64,000 nucleotides of DNA, taken from contig NZ_OESG01000012.1 of assembly GCF_900240945.1 (NCBI RefSeq), positions 62,001 through 126,000 of the forward strand, in the 5' to 3' direction. Of the stretch, positions 18,298-26,240 are shown piece after piece (position 1 is the stretch's first letter; the number at the start of each line of letters is the position of its first letter). A program made the position numbers and the translations under genes. The notes under the pieces were generated by a model. That model did not search any database. It was not told the DNA's origin and saw only the letters and a list, made by a program, of their open reading frames with translations. The stretch is from Mycobacterium sp. 3519A (GTDB taxonomy: Bacteria > Actinomycetota > Actinomycetes > Mycobacteriales > Mycobacteriaceae).

Positions 18298-18861
18298 ATG
18301 GACGCCGCTGACTACATCACCTACGAACAGTTCGGCCGCAAGTTCTTCGAGACCGCGGTGAGCGAAGAACGCGTGGGCGGGGCGATCGCCGAGATCGCCG
18401 GAGACTCGTTCGAGATCGGCCCGATTGCCCAGGGGCCGGGCAAGTTCGCCAAGGTCACCGCCAAGGTCAGGATCATGGATCCCCGCGTGACGCGCACAGT
18501 GGGTGAGCTGATCACCTTCGACATCCGGATCCCGCTCGAGATCGACATGGTCGTCGACCTGCGCATCGACCGGCCGAAGTTCATGGTGTTCGGCGAGATA
18601 GCGCTGCGCGCCACGGCACGGGCCGCCGAGCCGCTGCTGTTGATTCTCGACTTCGACAAACCCCGTTCGTCCAACATCTCCATCCACGTGACGTCGAAGT
18701 CGCTGCGCGCCGAGTTGGTGCGCATTCTCGGCAATATCGACGCTGAGATCAGGCGGTTCATCGCCGCGCACGTAGCCAGTGAGATCGACAGCCCGGCGTC
18801 GCAGAAGGCGAAGGTCATCGACGTCGCCACCAGCATCGATGCGGCCTGGACGGGTGTTTGA
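18298..18861 (+). CDS. Conserved mycobacterial hypothetical protein
   Basis: 187 residues, soluble. It opens with YITYEQFGRKFFETAV and VGGAIAEIAGDSFEIGPIAQGP, has beta-rich LITFDIRIPLEIDMVVDLRIDR in the middle, and a C-terminal helix that includes IDAEIRRFIAAHVASEID. The alternation of amphipathic strands resembles a lipid-binding sheet, but I do not recognise the family. It is followed 14 bp later by a secreted DUF732 protein on the same strand, so the two may be co-transcribed. Confidence 0.75.
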   Translation: MDAADYITYEQFGRKFFETAVSEERVGGAIAEIAGDSFEIGPIAQGPGKFAKVTAKVRIMDPRVTRTVGELITFDIRIPLEIDMVVDLRIDRPKFMVFGEIALRATARAAEPLLLILDFDKPRSSNISIHVTSKSLRAELVRILGNIDAEIRRFIAAHVASEIDSPASQKAKVIDVATSIDAAWTGV

Positions 18862-18875
18862 CGTACGCTGCCCTG

Positions 18876-19238
18876 GTGTTGCGCAGACGAACCGCCCTCG
18901 CCATGTCCGCCGGTGTGTTGGTGTCCGGACTGGTGTGGGCCGCGCCCGCGCAGGCCGACACGACTGACGACGCATTCCTGTCCGCGTTGACGGACGCCGG
19001 CATCGGGTCGGTCGATCCTTCGGACGCGGCGGCGCTCGGGCAGCAGGTGTGTCCGATGCTCGCCCAGCCGGGTCAGACGGCCGCCGACGTGGCCGCCAAG
19101 GTCGCCGACGCCGGCGGGATGTCGCTCGGCCCGGCCACCATGTTCACCGGTATCGCCATCTCGTTGTTCTGCCCGGCCGCGGTGTCGTCGATCGCCAACG
19201 GGCAGCCGCCGATCCCGCTCAACCTGTTGGGCTTCTAA
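18876..19238 (+). CDS. Secreted DUF732-family protein
   Basis: About 120 residues from GTG at 18876 (an upstream TTG at 18858 would overlap the previous gene). A signal peptide with RRRTALAMSAGVLVSGLVW ends at APAQA. The mature part has the DUF732 pattern: DDAFLSALTDAGIG, then SDAAALGQQVC and a second Cys in ISLFC, suggesting one disulphide. These small exported proteins are typical of mycobacteria and of unknown function. The stop shares a 4-bp CTAA with the convergent SGNH hydrolase. Confidence 0.88.
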   Translation: MLRRRTALAMSAGVLVSGLVWAAPAQADTTDDAFLSALTDAGIGSVDPSDAAALGQQVCPMLAQPGQTAADVAAKVADAGGMSLGPATMFTGIAISLFCPAAVSSIANGQPPIPLNLLGF

Positions 19239-20017
19239 ACCCCGACGGCTTGAAGTCGCGGCCGTCTTGGTCCGCGGCCGTCTCCCGACGATCTGCCGCG
19301 GAAGTGCCGCCACAGCCACGGCACCAGCATGTTCTGCGTCCACAGCGCCTGCGAGACCACCTGGTAACGCAGTGTCTGCCGACTCGGCCCGCCACCATTG
19401 CGCTCTGCCCAATCATGGTTACTCCCAGGCAGATTCAGAGCTTCGGCGGCTGCGGCGGCGAACAGTTCGTGGCCCTTGGGGGAGCCGTGTACCCGGTCGG
19501 CGCTCCAGGTGTCGGGGTGGGTCATCGACGGGGCGTGGTAAAGGTCGACGAGGCGGAAGCCGTACCGGTCGGCGGCGGTCCGGATCTCGGCGTTGATCCG
19601 CACCACCCGCGCTGCCAGCAGCCTGCCGATCGGCAGGATCTTCGACAGCTCCGGGAAGGTGGTCGTGACGACGGTCGCGTCGGACACCGCCAGTCGTGCG
19701 TAGAGGTCCCTGAGTTCGGCCATCGCATCGTCGAAATGCGGACCGGGCCGGGTGACGTCGTTCATCCCGATGCAGACCGTGATGAGGTCGGGGCTCATGG
19801 CGAGCGCCTGCGGAAGCTGCTCGTCCAGCAGGTCGCGGATCCGCCTACCCCGCACGGCGAGATTGGCGTACGCCAGACCGGGGTGATGGGCGTCGACGAG
19901 TTCTGCCAGCCGGTCGGCGAACCCTCGCAACCCCGTCGAGTCGTCGCCGTCCCATAGCCCTTCGGTCTGACTGTCGCCTATGGCGACATAGCGCGAATAC
20001 CCCGGCACACCGGGCAC
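19235..20017 (-). CDS. SGNH/GDSL-type hydrolase
   Basis: 260 residues. The SGNH blocks are visible: block I with the nucleophile in YVAIGDSQTEG, a Gly-containing block (YANLAVRGRRI), block III ICIGMNDVT with the oxyanion Asn, and block V DRVHGSPKGHELFA with catalytic Asp and His. No signal peptide, so a cytoplasmic esterase or lipase acting on an acyl ester is likely. The ankyrin gene lies upstream on the same strand, 1 bp away, so the two are likely co-transcribed. Confidence 0.9.
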   Translation of the reverse strand: MPGVPGYSRYVAIGDSQTEGLWDGDDSTGLRGFADRLAELVDAHHPGLAYANLAVRGRRIRDLLDEQLPQALAMSPDLITVCIGMNDVTRPGPHFDDAMAELRDLYARLAVSDATVVTTTFPELSKILPIGRLLAARVVRINAEIRTAADRYGFRLVDLYHAPSMTHPDTWSADRVHGSPKGHELFAAAAAEALNLPGSNHDWAERNGGGPSRQTLRYQVVSQALWTQNMLVPWLWRHFRGRSSGDGRGPRRPRLQAVGV

Positions 20018-20018
20018 T

Positions 20019-20969
20019 CTAGCCGCGGAGCGCCGCCTCTACCTGCGACGCTCCGGCTTCGGCAGCCAATTCGCGGTGCCGGTCGGTCACCTCGGCGCCG
20101 CCGGAGCGCAGGATCTCGACGACGGCGGCGACGTCGCCCGCCCGGTAGCCCGAGTAGCGCGCGCCGACGCCGGCCCACCACGGCAGCAGCGCGTCGAGGC
20201 CGGCGCCGGGATCCGCGCCCAGCTCGACCAGCGCGGCCACGGTGGCGGGCAGGATCCGGCGCGCCGCCTGCTCGATCGGGCGTCTGCCACTCGGCGTGGC
20301 CGCGTCGACGGCGGCCCCGGCCCGCACCAGTGCGCGGACGAGTTCGGGGTTGACGTGGTCGTTGTTGCCGTCGACGACGTGCAGCGGCGTGGCACCGTCG
20401 GAGTCGGTCAGATCGGGACCGATGCCGTGGGCGAGCGCATGCGAAAGCGCGACCGTTCGGCCGAGCCTGACGATCTCGTGCAGGATCGTGGTGAACCTCT
20501 CGCCGCGCGCCGACAGCGCGATACGACGGCCCGCGTCGGCGCCCGCATCGATCAGCGCGACCACGATGCCGGCGCTGGGGGAGCGCACCCCGTACCAGAG
20601 CGGCGTCGCACCACAGGGATCGAGCGGATCCGGCTCGGCGCCCCAGGCGAGCAATTCGATCACTTCCGTACTTCCGCTGCGCGCCCGCCGGAACAGGTCG
20701 AGAACCTCGGTCGGCAACGGCGTCGTCCACGCAGGCGGATCGACGCCGAGAGCGTCGAGCACCATCAGGGTGCCTGCCCGCCTTGCACCAAGGTCGTACC
20801 AGGGCCACGGCCCTTGGCCCTTGGCCACGAAGTCGGCGACCGGCATGCGCGACTCTTCGGTGATCGTCCTGCCGTCATCGGTGTCGGAGGACCAGAACAC
20901 CAAGTCGTCGCCGTCCCGCGAGACCGTCACGCTGGCCGGGCCCTCCTGGTAGCGCGCGAGTTCGAGCAC
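20019..20969 (-). CDS. Ankyrin-repeat protein
   Basis: 316 residues. After an N-terminal beta-rich region (about 1-70) with VTVSRDGDDLVFWSS, at least four ankyrin-like repeats are recognisable: AEPDPLDPCGATPLWYGV, DLTDSDGATPLHVV, AAVDAATPSGRRPIEQAA, each followed by helix pairs. The fold mediates protein-protein contacts. No enzymatic domain or membrane helix is visible. It probably shares a transcript with the SGNH hydrolase. Its partner is unknown. Confidence 0.82.
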   Translation of the reverse strand: MLELARYQEGPASVTVSRDGDDLVFWSSDTDDGRTITEESRMPVADFVAKGQGPWPWYDLGARRAGTLMVLDALGVDPPAWTTPLPTEVLDLFRRARSGSTEVIELLAWGAEPDPLDPCGATPLWYGVRSPSAGIVVALIDAGADAGRRIALSARGERFTTILHEIVRLGRTVALSHALAHGIGPDLTDSDGATPLHVVDGNNDHVNPELVRALVRAGAAVDAATPSGRRPIEQAARRILPATVAALVELGADPGAGLDALLPWWAGVGARYSGYRAGDVAAVVEILRSGGAEVTDRHRELAAEAGASQVEAALRG

Positions 20970-21033
20970 GGCTACAGCATTACCGAACGGCGAAGAAGGG
21001 GCATACAGTCGGGTGCCCCTTGGGCTGACGCGT

Positions 21034-21339
21034 CTACTTGACGTCGACGTAGACCGTCTTGTCTGTGACGGTTGTGAAGATGTCGTTGCCTGCGCCGGCT
21101 ACCCCGGTATCGGTGCGCGAAAAGGTCTGGCCCGGCCGAACGGCCACGACGCTGGCCCGGTCGAGCGGGGTGGTCCCGATCCGGTTCACCACCACGGTGT
21201 AGCCGTCGGCCCGCAGTTCGTTGATGGTCTGTTGCGCGTTGCCCGGTCCGGACGGCGCCGCCCCCGCCGGAGCCGCCAGGCCGATGGTCGTGGCCGCGGC
21301 CGACCCGGCGACCGCGACGGCAATTCCGAACTTCCTCAT
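21034..21339 (-). CDS. Small secreted hypothetical protein
   Basis: 101 residues from ATG 21339, which has AAAGGG 6 bases upstream; an in-frame ATG at 21357 would add six residues. The signal peptide MRKFGIAVAVAGSAAATT... ends at APAGA. The mature part begins APSGPGNAQQTINELRADGY and continues with a strand-rich core ending TVYVDVK, a layout common among small mycobacterial exported proteins. No cysteine pair or enzyme motif. The 128 bp upstream hold no recognisable gene. Confidence 0.82.
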   Translation of the reverse strand: MRKFGIAVAVAGSAAATTIGLAAPAGAAPSGPGNAQQTINELRADGYTVVVNRIGTTPLDRASVVAVRPGQTFSRTDTGVAGAGNDIFTTVTDKTVYVDVK

Positions 21340-21485
21340 CCCTGGCCCTTTCGTCATATGTCGCGGCCGTTGGACTCGGCAAGTCGGTCACCGCCGCTCT
21401 CATAGTGAGATAGGCACAGGGGTTTCACATCTGGTCGTTGCGACCGGCGAACGGTCTCCCGAGCCGCGGTCGGACGCTAGTGGCG

Positions 21486-22310
21486 CTAGAAGAACCGCCC
21501 GATTCTGGTCAAGTTGAGCGGTACGCCGACCACACTGAGTTGATTGAGGATGTCCTCCAAGCGTTTTCGCGGAACGTCCATCCGCCATTCCGTCAGCGTG
21601 CCCGTCAGGCACACCACGCCGGGCGCGAAGCTGATGCCCGTCAGCATCAGCCCGTGAGGCAGCTGCGGTAGCCGCACCGGATACGCCGGAGTCCGCTCGG
21701 GCAACCGCCATCGCGAACGACGGATGACCAGACCGCGCGGCTTGAGCCACAGTGTCGAGCCGTCGAGGTGCGCGTCGACCTCGACGTTGCCCAGCAGCGG
21801 CCGGTTGGCCAGCCGCAGCCGCGCGATGCCGTCGGTGTCGACCTCGCCTGCCAGTCGCGGCGCCGCCCACCGGAACAGCTCATCGAGCACCGGCGCGGGA
21901 ATCTCCAGCGTCAGCTCCACCGGCGCGGCGACCAGGACGGGCGGGGCGGTCGGCTTCATGTGCACGTTGTGCAGCACCGCCGTGGCCCGTTCGAATCGGC
22001 TGTCGTTCCAATGGATGTCGCGCGCCGCGAGGCGGACGTCATTGAGCTGGCCGACGGAGAGCCCGCGTACGTCCAGGCGTGAATCGAATTCGGTGATCGT
22101 CAGCGTGAGGTCACCGTCATCCAGCCGGGCGGTCAACCGCCGGCCCACTACCAGCCGTCGCACAGTCATGAACAGCGTCCGGTAGGCCGCCGCCGCGCCC
22201 GTGCTGACCGGAGTGACCGCCGCCGTCGACCACAGCGACGTCAGCATGTCGAGCGGCCGGAACGGGTCGAACCGGCGCAGCGGACGCGCCATGCGCCCAG
22301 CTTCCCTCAT
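21486..22310 (-). CDS. LmeA/DUF2993-like lipid-binding protein
   Basis: 274 residues. The central region alternates amphipathic strands around RLDDGDLTLTITEFDSRLDVRGLSVGQLNDVRL, typical of the DUF2993 (LmeA) family, whose mycobacterial member binds phospholipids and takes part in mannan/LM maturation. Here no cleavable signal is clear. The ATG at 22310 overlaps the stop of the TetR gene (ATGA), while a second ATG at 22292 has the better ribosome site (GAGGGAAG); either is possible. It is downstream of, and co-transcribed with, the TetR gene. Confidence 0.68.
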   Translation of the reverse strand: MREAGRMARPLRRFDPFRPLDMLTSLWSTAAVTPVSTGAAAAYRTLFMTVRRLVVGRRLTARLDDGDLTLTITEFDSRLDVRGLSVGQLNDVRLAARDIHWNDSRFERATAVLHNVHMKPTAPPVLVAAPVELTLEIPAPVLDELFRWAAPRLAGEVDTDGIARLRLANRPLLGNVEVDAHLDGSTLWLKPRGLVIRRSRWRLPERTPAYPVRLPQLPHGLMLTGISFAPGVVCLTGTLTEWRMDVPRKRLEDILNQLSVVGVPLNLTRIGRFF

Positions 22311-22915
22311 CTGCGCGGCGGAGTGAAGCTCGACAACAACGCGCGCATGCTGTTGGCCACCGCGTGCCGTGTCTGCAGCGGATCGGAAGAATTCGCGATC
22401 AACATCGCGCCCCGGGTGAGCGCTCCGAGCAGCAGCCGGGTGGCGGTCTCGGGGTCGTCGACGGTGATGGTGCCCGCCTCGGCGGCCGCTGTCAGCGAGT
22501 GCACGATCACTTTGTGGGCGTATCGCTCGTCCAGTTCGGTGTAGCGGGCCAGGCCCAGCACCGCGGGCCCGTCGACGATCAGGATGCGCTGGATATCCGG
22601 CTGCAGCACACCGTCGAGAAACGCCTCGAAGCCCCGGGCCAGCTCGTCGATGCCGTCTGATGCACCTTGCGCCGCTTTGGTGGAGGCAGTCATCAGATCG
22701 GTGTGCGCGTGGACGAAAACCGCCTCGAAAAGCGCTGTCTTGGTAGGGAAGTGGTGATACAGCGCCCCGGTGGTGACGCGGGCCTCGCGGGCCAGATCCT
22801 CGACAGAAGTGGCACGAAACCCGTTCTCACCGAAGAGCCTGCGACCGGCCGCGATCAGCGCGGCCCGCGTCTGCGCGACCTGTTCGGCGCGCAGCGAGGC
22901 GGGCTGGTCCGACAT
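22307..22915 (-). CDS. TetR-family regulator
   Basis: 202 residues from ATG 22915, placed 9 bases after AGGAG. The N-terminal helix-turn-helix reads LFGENGFRATSVEDLAREARVTTGALYHHF (split here for clarity: the recognition helix is VTTGALYHHF). The C-terminal ligand domain is helical with QPDIQRILIVDGPAVLG, a common TetR C-terminal form. It is divergent from the mycothiol-type gene at 22985, and a palindrome covers the spacer of that gene's promoter, so it most likely represses that gene and itself. Confidence 0.9.
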   Translation of the reverse strand: MSDQPASLRAEQVAQTRAALIAAGRRLFGENGFRATSVEDLAREARVTTGALYHHFPTKTALFEAVFVHAHTDLMTASTKAAQGASDGIDELARGFEAFLDGVLQPDIQRILIVDGPAVLGLARYTELDERYAHKVIVHSLTAAAEAGTITVDDPETATRLLLGALTRGAMLIANSSDPLQTRHAVANSMRALLSSFTPPRR

Positions 22916-22950
22916 GTCTGACTCCTCTTGCTCGTACCGACAACACCCTA

Positions 22951-22985
22951 TTGACATAGTGCTATTATGTGAAATAGTTGCCCTA
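22951..22985 (+). promoter_or_regulatory. Leaderless promoter with TetR operator
   Basis: TTGACA (22951-22956), a 17-base spacer and ATAGTT (22974-22979) place the transcript start on or next to the ATG at 22985, so the mRNA is probably leaderless. The inverted repeat ACATA-N7-TATGT (22954-22970) fills the -35/-10 spacer and is the likely TetR site. Confidence 0.55.
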
Positions 22986-23842
22986 TGACATCAGCCCCCG
23001 TACCCCTGACCGGGCCGGCCGAAGACACCCGCCGCGCCTACGGCCCCACCCTCAGCGCCCTGCGCGCCGCCGTTTCACGAAGCGCCCAGCTTTGGCGTCG
23101 CATCGACAAACCTAACGCCGCCGTGCCGGGCCTGGCGTGGACCGCCGCCGAGACCGCGGCCCACGTGGTCGGCGACCTCCACGACTACACCCAGGCACTG
23201 GCCCGGCATGCCGGTGGCTACATGACGCACGCCGTTCCGTCGACCGAATCGCCGTCGGCGCTCAGCGCCAAGGTCAACGCGCGCCACCTCGAGGAGGTCA
23301 ACGAGCGCAACCTCGGCCGGCTGGCCGACATGCTGGAGGTGACCGCCGAGGCGTACCTGAACGCCGCGGCGACGGCCGATCCGCACGCCCAGATCGTGAC
23401 CCCCAACGGATTGGTGATCAGCCCGCCGACCATGGCCGCGCTGCTACTGGGCGAGCAACTGATACACGGCCTCGACATCGCGCGCACCGCCAAGATCGAC
23501 TGGCCGATCGACAAAGCCGACGCGTTGCTGGTGTTCCCCGGCGCGCTGACCGTGATGCCGCAGTATCTGCGGCCGCGGCGCGCGGCAGGTGTGCACGTCA
23601 GCTTCGAGTTGCGGATGCGTGGCGGCCCCCGCTACCGGATGGCGGTCGACGACGGCACGGCGGTGGTGACTTCAGCCGGGGCGCGAGCCGACTGCGTGAT
23701 CACCGCCGATCCGGTCGCGTTCCTGCTGCTCGGCTTCGGCCGCGTCCCGCAGTTGTCACCGGTGCTACGCGGCCGGCTTCGGCCGGGTGGACGCAAGCCG
23801 TGGCTGGCGATGAAGTTCGGCTCGCTGCTGCAACGCCCGTAG
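22985..23842 (+). CDS. Mycothiol-dependent maleylpyruvate isomerase-family protein with SCP2-like tail
   Basis: 285 residues. The N-terminal DinB-like four-helix domain has LAWTAAETAAHVVGDLHDYT, whose His/Asp/His positions form the metal site of the MDMPI family, and GEQLIHGLDIART supplies the later His. The C-terminal third (about 190-285) with GVHVSFELRMRGGPRYRM and DCVITADPVAFLLLGFG is the sterol-carrier-like domain often fused to it. Enzymes of the family use mycothiol in isomerisation or detoxification. The start at a predicted leaderless promoter under the TetR operator fits an inducible detoxification gene. Substrate unknown. Confidence 0.82.
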   Translation: MTSAPVPLTGPAEDTRRAYGPTLSALRAAVSRSAQLWRRIDKPNAAVPGLAWTAAETAAHVVGDLHDYTQALARHAGGYMTHAVPSTESPSALSAKVNARHLEEVNERNLGRLADMLEVTAEAYLNAAATADPHAQIVTPNGLVISPPTMAALLLGEQLIHGLDIARTAKIDWPIDKADALLVFPGALTVMPQYLRPRRAAGVHVSFELRMRGGPRYRMAVDDGTAVVTSAGARADCVITADPVAFLLLGFGRVPQLSPVLRGRLRPGGRKPWLAMKFGSLLQRP

Positions 23843-23860
23843 CACGTACTGTGGGGGGCG

Positions 23861-25171
23861 ATGACGTCTGTGGTGATCGTCGGCAGCGGGTTCACTGGTT
23901 TCGAGTGCGCCCGTCATCTGGCCAAGAAGCTTCGCAAGAACGACACGTCGGTGGAGATCTCGATCATCTCGCCGGTCGACTACATGCTCTACACCCCGCT
24001 GCTTCCGGATGTCGCGGGCGGCCTGGTGGATGCGCGCTTCGTCGCGATCCCGCTGGCCAACACTCTTCGGGGGGTGCAGCAGATCCGCGGCCGGGTCGAC
24101 GGCGTGGACTTCGAGCAGCGCACCGTGACGTTCACCGACCCTGAAGAGCGTGCCCGCACGCTGCCGTGGGATCGCCTCGTCCTCACACCCGGATCGGTGA
24201 CCAGACTGTTCGACGTGCCGGGCCTCGCTGAGCACGCGCGCGGCCTGAAATCGACCGCCGAGGCGTTGTTTCTGCGCGACCACGTGCTCGAGCAACTGGA
24301 ACTGGCCGACGTCGACGACGATCCGGGACGGGCGGCGGCGCGGCGCACGATCGTGGTGGTCGGCGCGTCCTACTCGGGTACCGAACTGGCGGTTCAGTTG
24401 CGGGCGTTGGCCGACTCGGCCGCCAAACAAATCAACTTCGACCCCGCCGCAGTCAAATTCATCCTGCTGGATCTGGCCGAGCAGGTGATGCCGGAGGTGG
24501 GGGAGAAGCTCGGCGCCGCCGCGCAGCGAGTGCTGCAATCGCGCGGCGTCGACGTCCGCCTCGGTGTGACGTTGAAAGAGGTGCACCCCGAACACGTTGT
24601 GCTCAGCGATGATTCGTTGGTCCGCACGCACACGGTGGCATGGGTCACCGGCGTGACCGGCGCGCCGTTGATCGACGAGCTGGGCCTGCCGACCGAGAAG
24701 GGCCGGCTCAAGGTGGACACCGAACTGCAGGTGCCAGGTCATCCCGGGGTGTTCTCCGCCGGTGACGCGGCCGCGGTGCCCGACGTCACCCAGCCGGGCA
24801 AGATCACCCCGCCGACCGCACAACACGCGACCCGGCAGGGAAAGGTGTTGGCGCACAACGTCGCAGCCAGCCTCGGCCACGGCACGATGAAGACCTACAA
24901 GCACCGCAACATGGGTTTGGTGGTCGATCTCGGACCGCGAAGGGCGGTTGCGAACCCACTCAACATCCAGCTGTCCGGGTTCCCGGCGAAGGCCGTCACC
25001 CGGCTCTACCACCTGTACGCGATCCCGCGGTTCGTCAACCGCTGGGCGGTGTCGCTGGCATATCTGACCGACGTGTTCTTCGACCGGTCGGTCGTGTCGA
25101 TGGGCCTGTCGTCGAAGGAGGATGCGCAGTTCTCCGCCAGCGAAGGCATTCCGATGCCGAAAGCCGACTGA
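23861..25171 (+). CDS. NDH-2-type FAD/NADH dehydrogenase-like oxidoreductase
   Basis: 436 residues with the two-Rossmann plan of type II NADH dehydrogenases: the FAD site VVIVGSGFTGFECARHL, the pyridine-nucleotide site VVVGASYSGTELAVQL, and the FAD-closing motif VFSAGDAAAVPD followed by KITPPTAQHATRQG. YMLYTPLLPDVAGG near residue 45 is the conserved NDH-2 loop. NDH-2 enzymes pass electrons from NADH to menaquinone at the inner face of the membrane through a C-terminal amphipathic helix (LYAIPRFVNRWAV region). It is 18 bp downstream of the mycothiol-type gene and likely co-transcribed. A related ferredoxin or disulphide reductase function is not excluded. Confidence 0.85.
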   Translation: MTSVVIVGSGFTGFECARHLAKKLRKNDTSVEISIISPVDYMLYTPLLPDVAGGLVDARFVAIPLANTLRGVQQIRGRVDGVDFEQRTVTFTDPEERARTLPWDRLVLTPGSVTRLFDVPGLAEHARGLKSTAEALFLRDHVLEQLELADVDDDPGRAAARRTIVVVGASYSGTELAVQLRALADSAAKQINFDPAAVKFILLDLAEQVMPEVGEKLGAAAQRVLQSRGVDVRLGVTLKEVHPEHVVLSDDSLVRTHTVAWVTGVTGAPLIDELGLPTEKGRLKVDTELQVPGHPGVFSAGDAAAVPDVTQPGKITPPTAQHATRQGKVLAHNVAASLGHGTMKTYKHRNMGLVVDLGPRRAVANPLNIQLSGFPAKAVTRLYHLYAIPRFVNRWAVSLAYLTDVFFDRSVVSMGLSSKEDAQFSASEGIPMPKAD

Positions 25172-25204
25172 TTCAAATCGCCTGCGGCCGGGAAAGCTAC
25201 CGGC

Positions 25205-25396
25205 ATGGCTACCTATCGCGTGTTGAACCCCAAGGGTGAGGTCGTCGACACCAAGGACATCGAAAGCGCCGACGACGCGCACGCGTGGTTCGTCGACCAG
25301 AAGGCCGAGCCGGAACTCGGCTGGCGCATGGAGGTCAAAGCCGACGACGGCCACTGGGCCTTCTTCGACGACAGCGAAGGCGACCGCAAGTACTAG
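25205..25396 (+). CDS. Small conserved hypothetical protein
   Basis: 63 residues. The acidic sequence MATYRVLNPKGEVVDTKDIE... continues with DAHAWFVDQKAEPELGWRM and VKADDGHWAFFDDSEGD, which suggests a compact beta-alpha-beta fold. The codon use matches the neighbours and it has GGGAAAG near the start, so I take it as a real gene. Its stop shares CTAG with the convergent TetR stop. No known family is recognised. Confidence 0.68.
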   Translation: MATYRVLNPKGEVVDTKDIESADDAHAWFVDQKAEPELGWRMEVKADDGHWAFFDDSEGDRKY

Positions 25397-26070
25397 CCTG
25401 CGGACGCGTGCCGCGCCAATTCCAACTGGCTGCGCGCGCGCAGGGCCTGCGCGGCACTATCCGGCATGCCCAGCACCCTGATGCACGCGTCCGCCACGTG
25501 CTCCGGCAGGGTGGCCCGCTCCCGGCCAGGCGGCGTGGTCCACATGTTGACCAATGATTCGACCAACCGGAACGGCAGGTCGGCGGCCGCCTCGTCCACT
25601 CCGGTGACCGCGACGATGGATCTGCTGACCGCCAGATAGTGCAGTCGCAGCCGTTCCCGATCCGACCAGAAGGGTTGCAACCGGGCACCGCGCAGTTCCG
25701 GTTGCAGGTACAGCGCGCCCAGGTTCCAGCGCCCGTCCAACAATTGGCGACCGTCGAAAACGGCGAGCGCGTGCAGATGCTCTTCCGGGCGCAGGCTGGG
25801 CTGGGCGGCTGACAACCGGTCGGCGAGCAGCAGGGTGGGCGTCACGGTCTGACTGAGCAGAGCGCACAGGATGTCGTCTTTGGTCTTGAAGTAGTGGTAC
25901 AGCGACGCCTGCCGGATCCCCACCGCCTCGGCGATGCTGCGCGTCGACGTGCCCAGATAGCCCAGCGTCGTGAACAGTTCGCCTGCGGCGTCGAGGATCT
26001 CATCGCGCGCGGTCGACCCGGGCCGCCGCTGGGTGGTCAGCCGCGGCCTGCCGGCGCGAGTCATCGACAT
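25393..26070 (-). CDS. TetR-family regulator of the ureide operon
   Basis: 225 residues from ATG 26070 (an ATG six bases on is also possible; a far upstream start has no ribosome site). The helix-turn-helix is LGYLGTSTRSIAEAVGIRQ followed by ASLYHYFKTKDDIL. The C-terminal helical domain contains LFDGRQLLDGRWNLG-like and NMWTTPPG segments that form the ligand pocket. It faces the 11-gene ABC-ureide operon. Two inverted repeats with the same core CTGTC-N4-GACAG lie between the genes, one on each side, which is good evidence that it controls both. The inducer is unknown. Confidence 0.9.
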   Translation of the reverse strand: MSMTRAGRPRLTTQRRPGSTARDEILDAAGELFTTLGYLGTSTRSIAEAVGIRQASLYHYFKTKDDILCALLSQTVTPTLLLADRLSAAQPSLRPEEHLHALAVFDGRQLLDGRWNLGALYLQPELRGARLQPFWSDRERLRLHYLAVSRSIVAVTGVDEAAADLPFRLVESLVNMWTTPPGRERATLPEHVADACIRVLGMPDSAAQALRARSQLELARHASAG

Positions 26071-26104
26071 GGTCCCATCGTGACCTACTGAACAGCGGAT
26101 ATGT

Positions 26105-26126
26105 GTTTCTGTCACACGACAGAAAC
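26105..26126. promoter_or_regulatory. TetR operator O1 (near the TetR gene)
   Basis: A perfect 22-bp palindrome, GTTTCTGTC-acac-GACAGAAAC, 35 bp upstream of the TetR start. Its core CTGTC-N4-GACAG recurs at 26204-26217. The perfect nine-base arms make chance unlikely. Confidence 0.75.
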
Positions 26127-26203
26127 GCGCGACACGAATCGGTTACGCAGCGCCCGTGTTTGGTTACGCCAGCGACACCCACCGCCTCGGGCCGCCCTGA
26201 AAA

Positions 26204-26217
26204 CTGTCAAGTGACAG
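26204..26217. promoter_or_regulatory. TetR operator O2 (next to the ABC operon start)
   Basis: CTGTC-AAGT-GACAG, the same core and four-base spacer as O1, 24 bp upstream of the ATG of the ABC ATPase gene and in front of its ribosome site AGGAGCGG. Its position suits repression of the ureide operon by the divergent TetR protein. Confidence 0.68.
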
Positions 26218-26240
26218 GCCGGGGGTGCTAGGAGCGGTGG

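Noticed and set aside
23765..25354. 529-residue open frame opposite the NDH-2-like gene
   Set aside because: A GC-rich antisense shadow with His/Arg/Asp bias and no motif; the plus strand has clear FAD and NAD signatures.
26071..26240. A gene or CRISPR-like repeat within the TetR/ABC gap
   Set aside because: The paired repeats are palindromic operators, only two copies, and no open frame with ribosome site is present.
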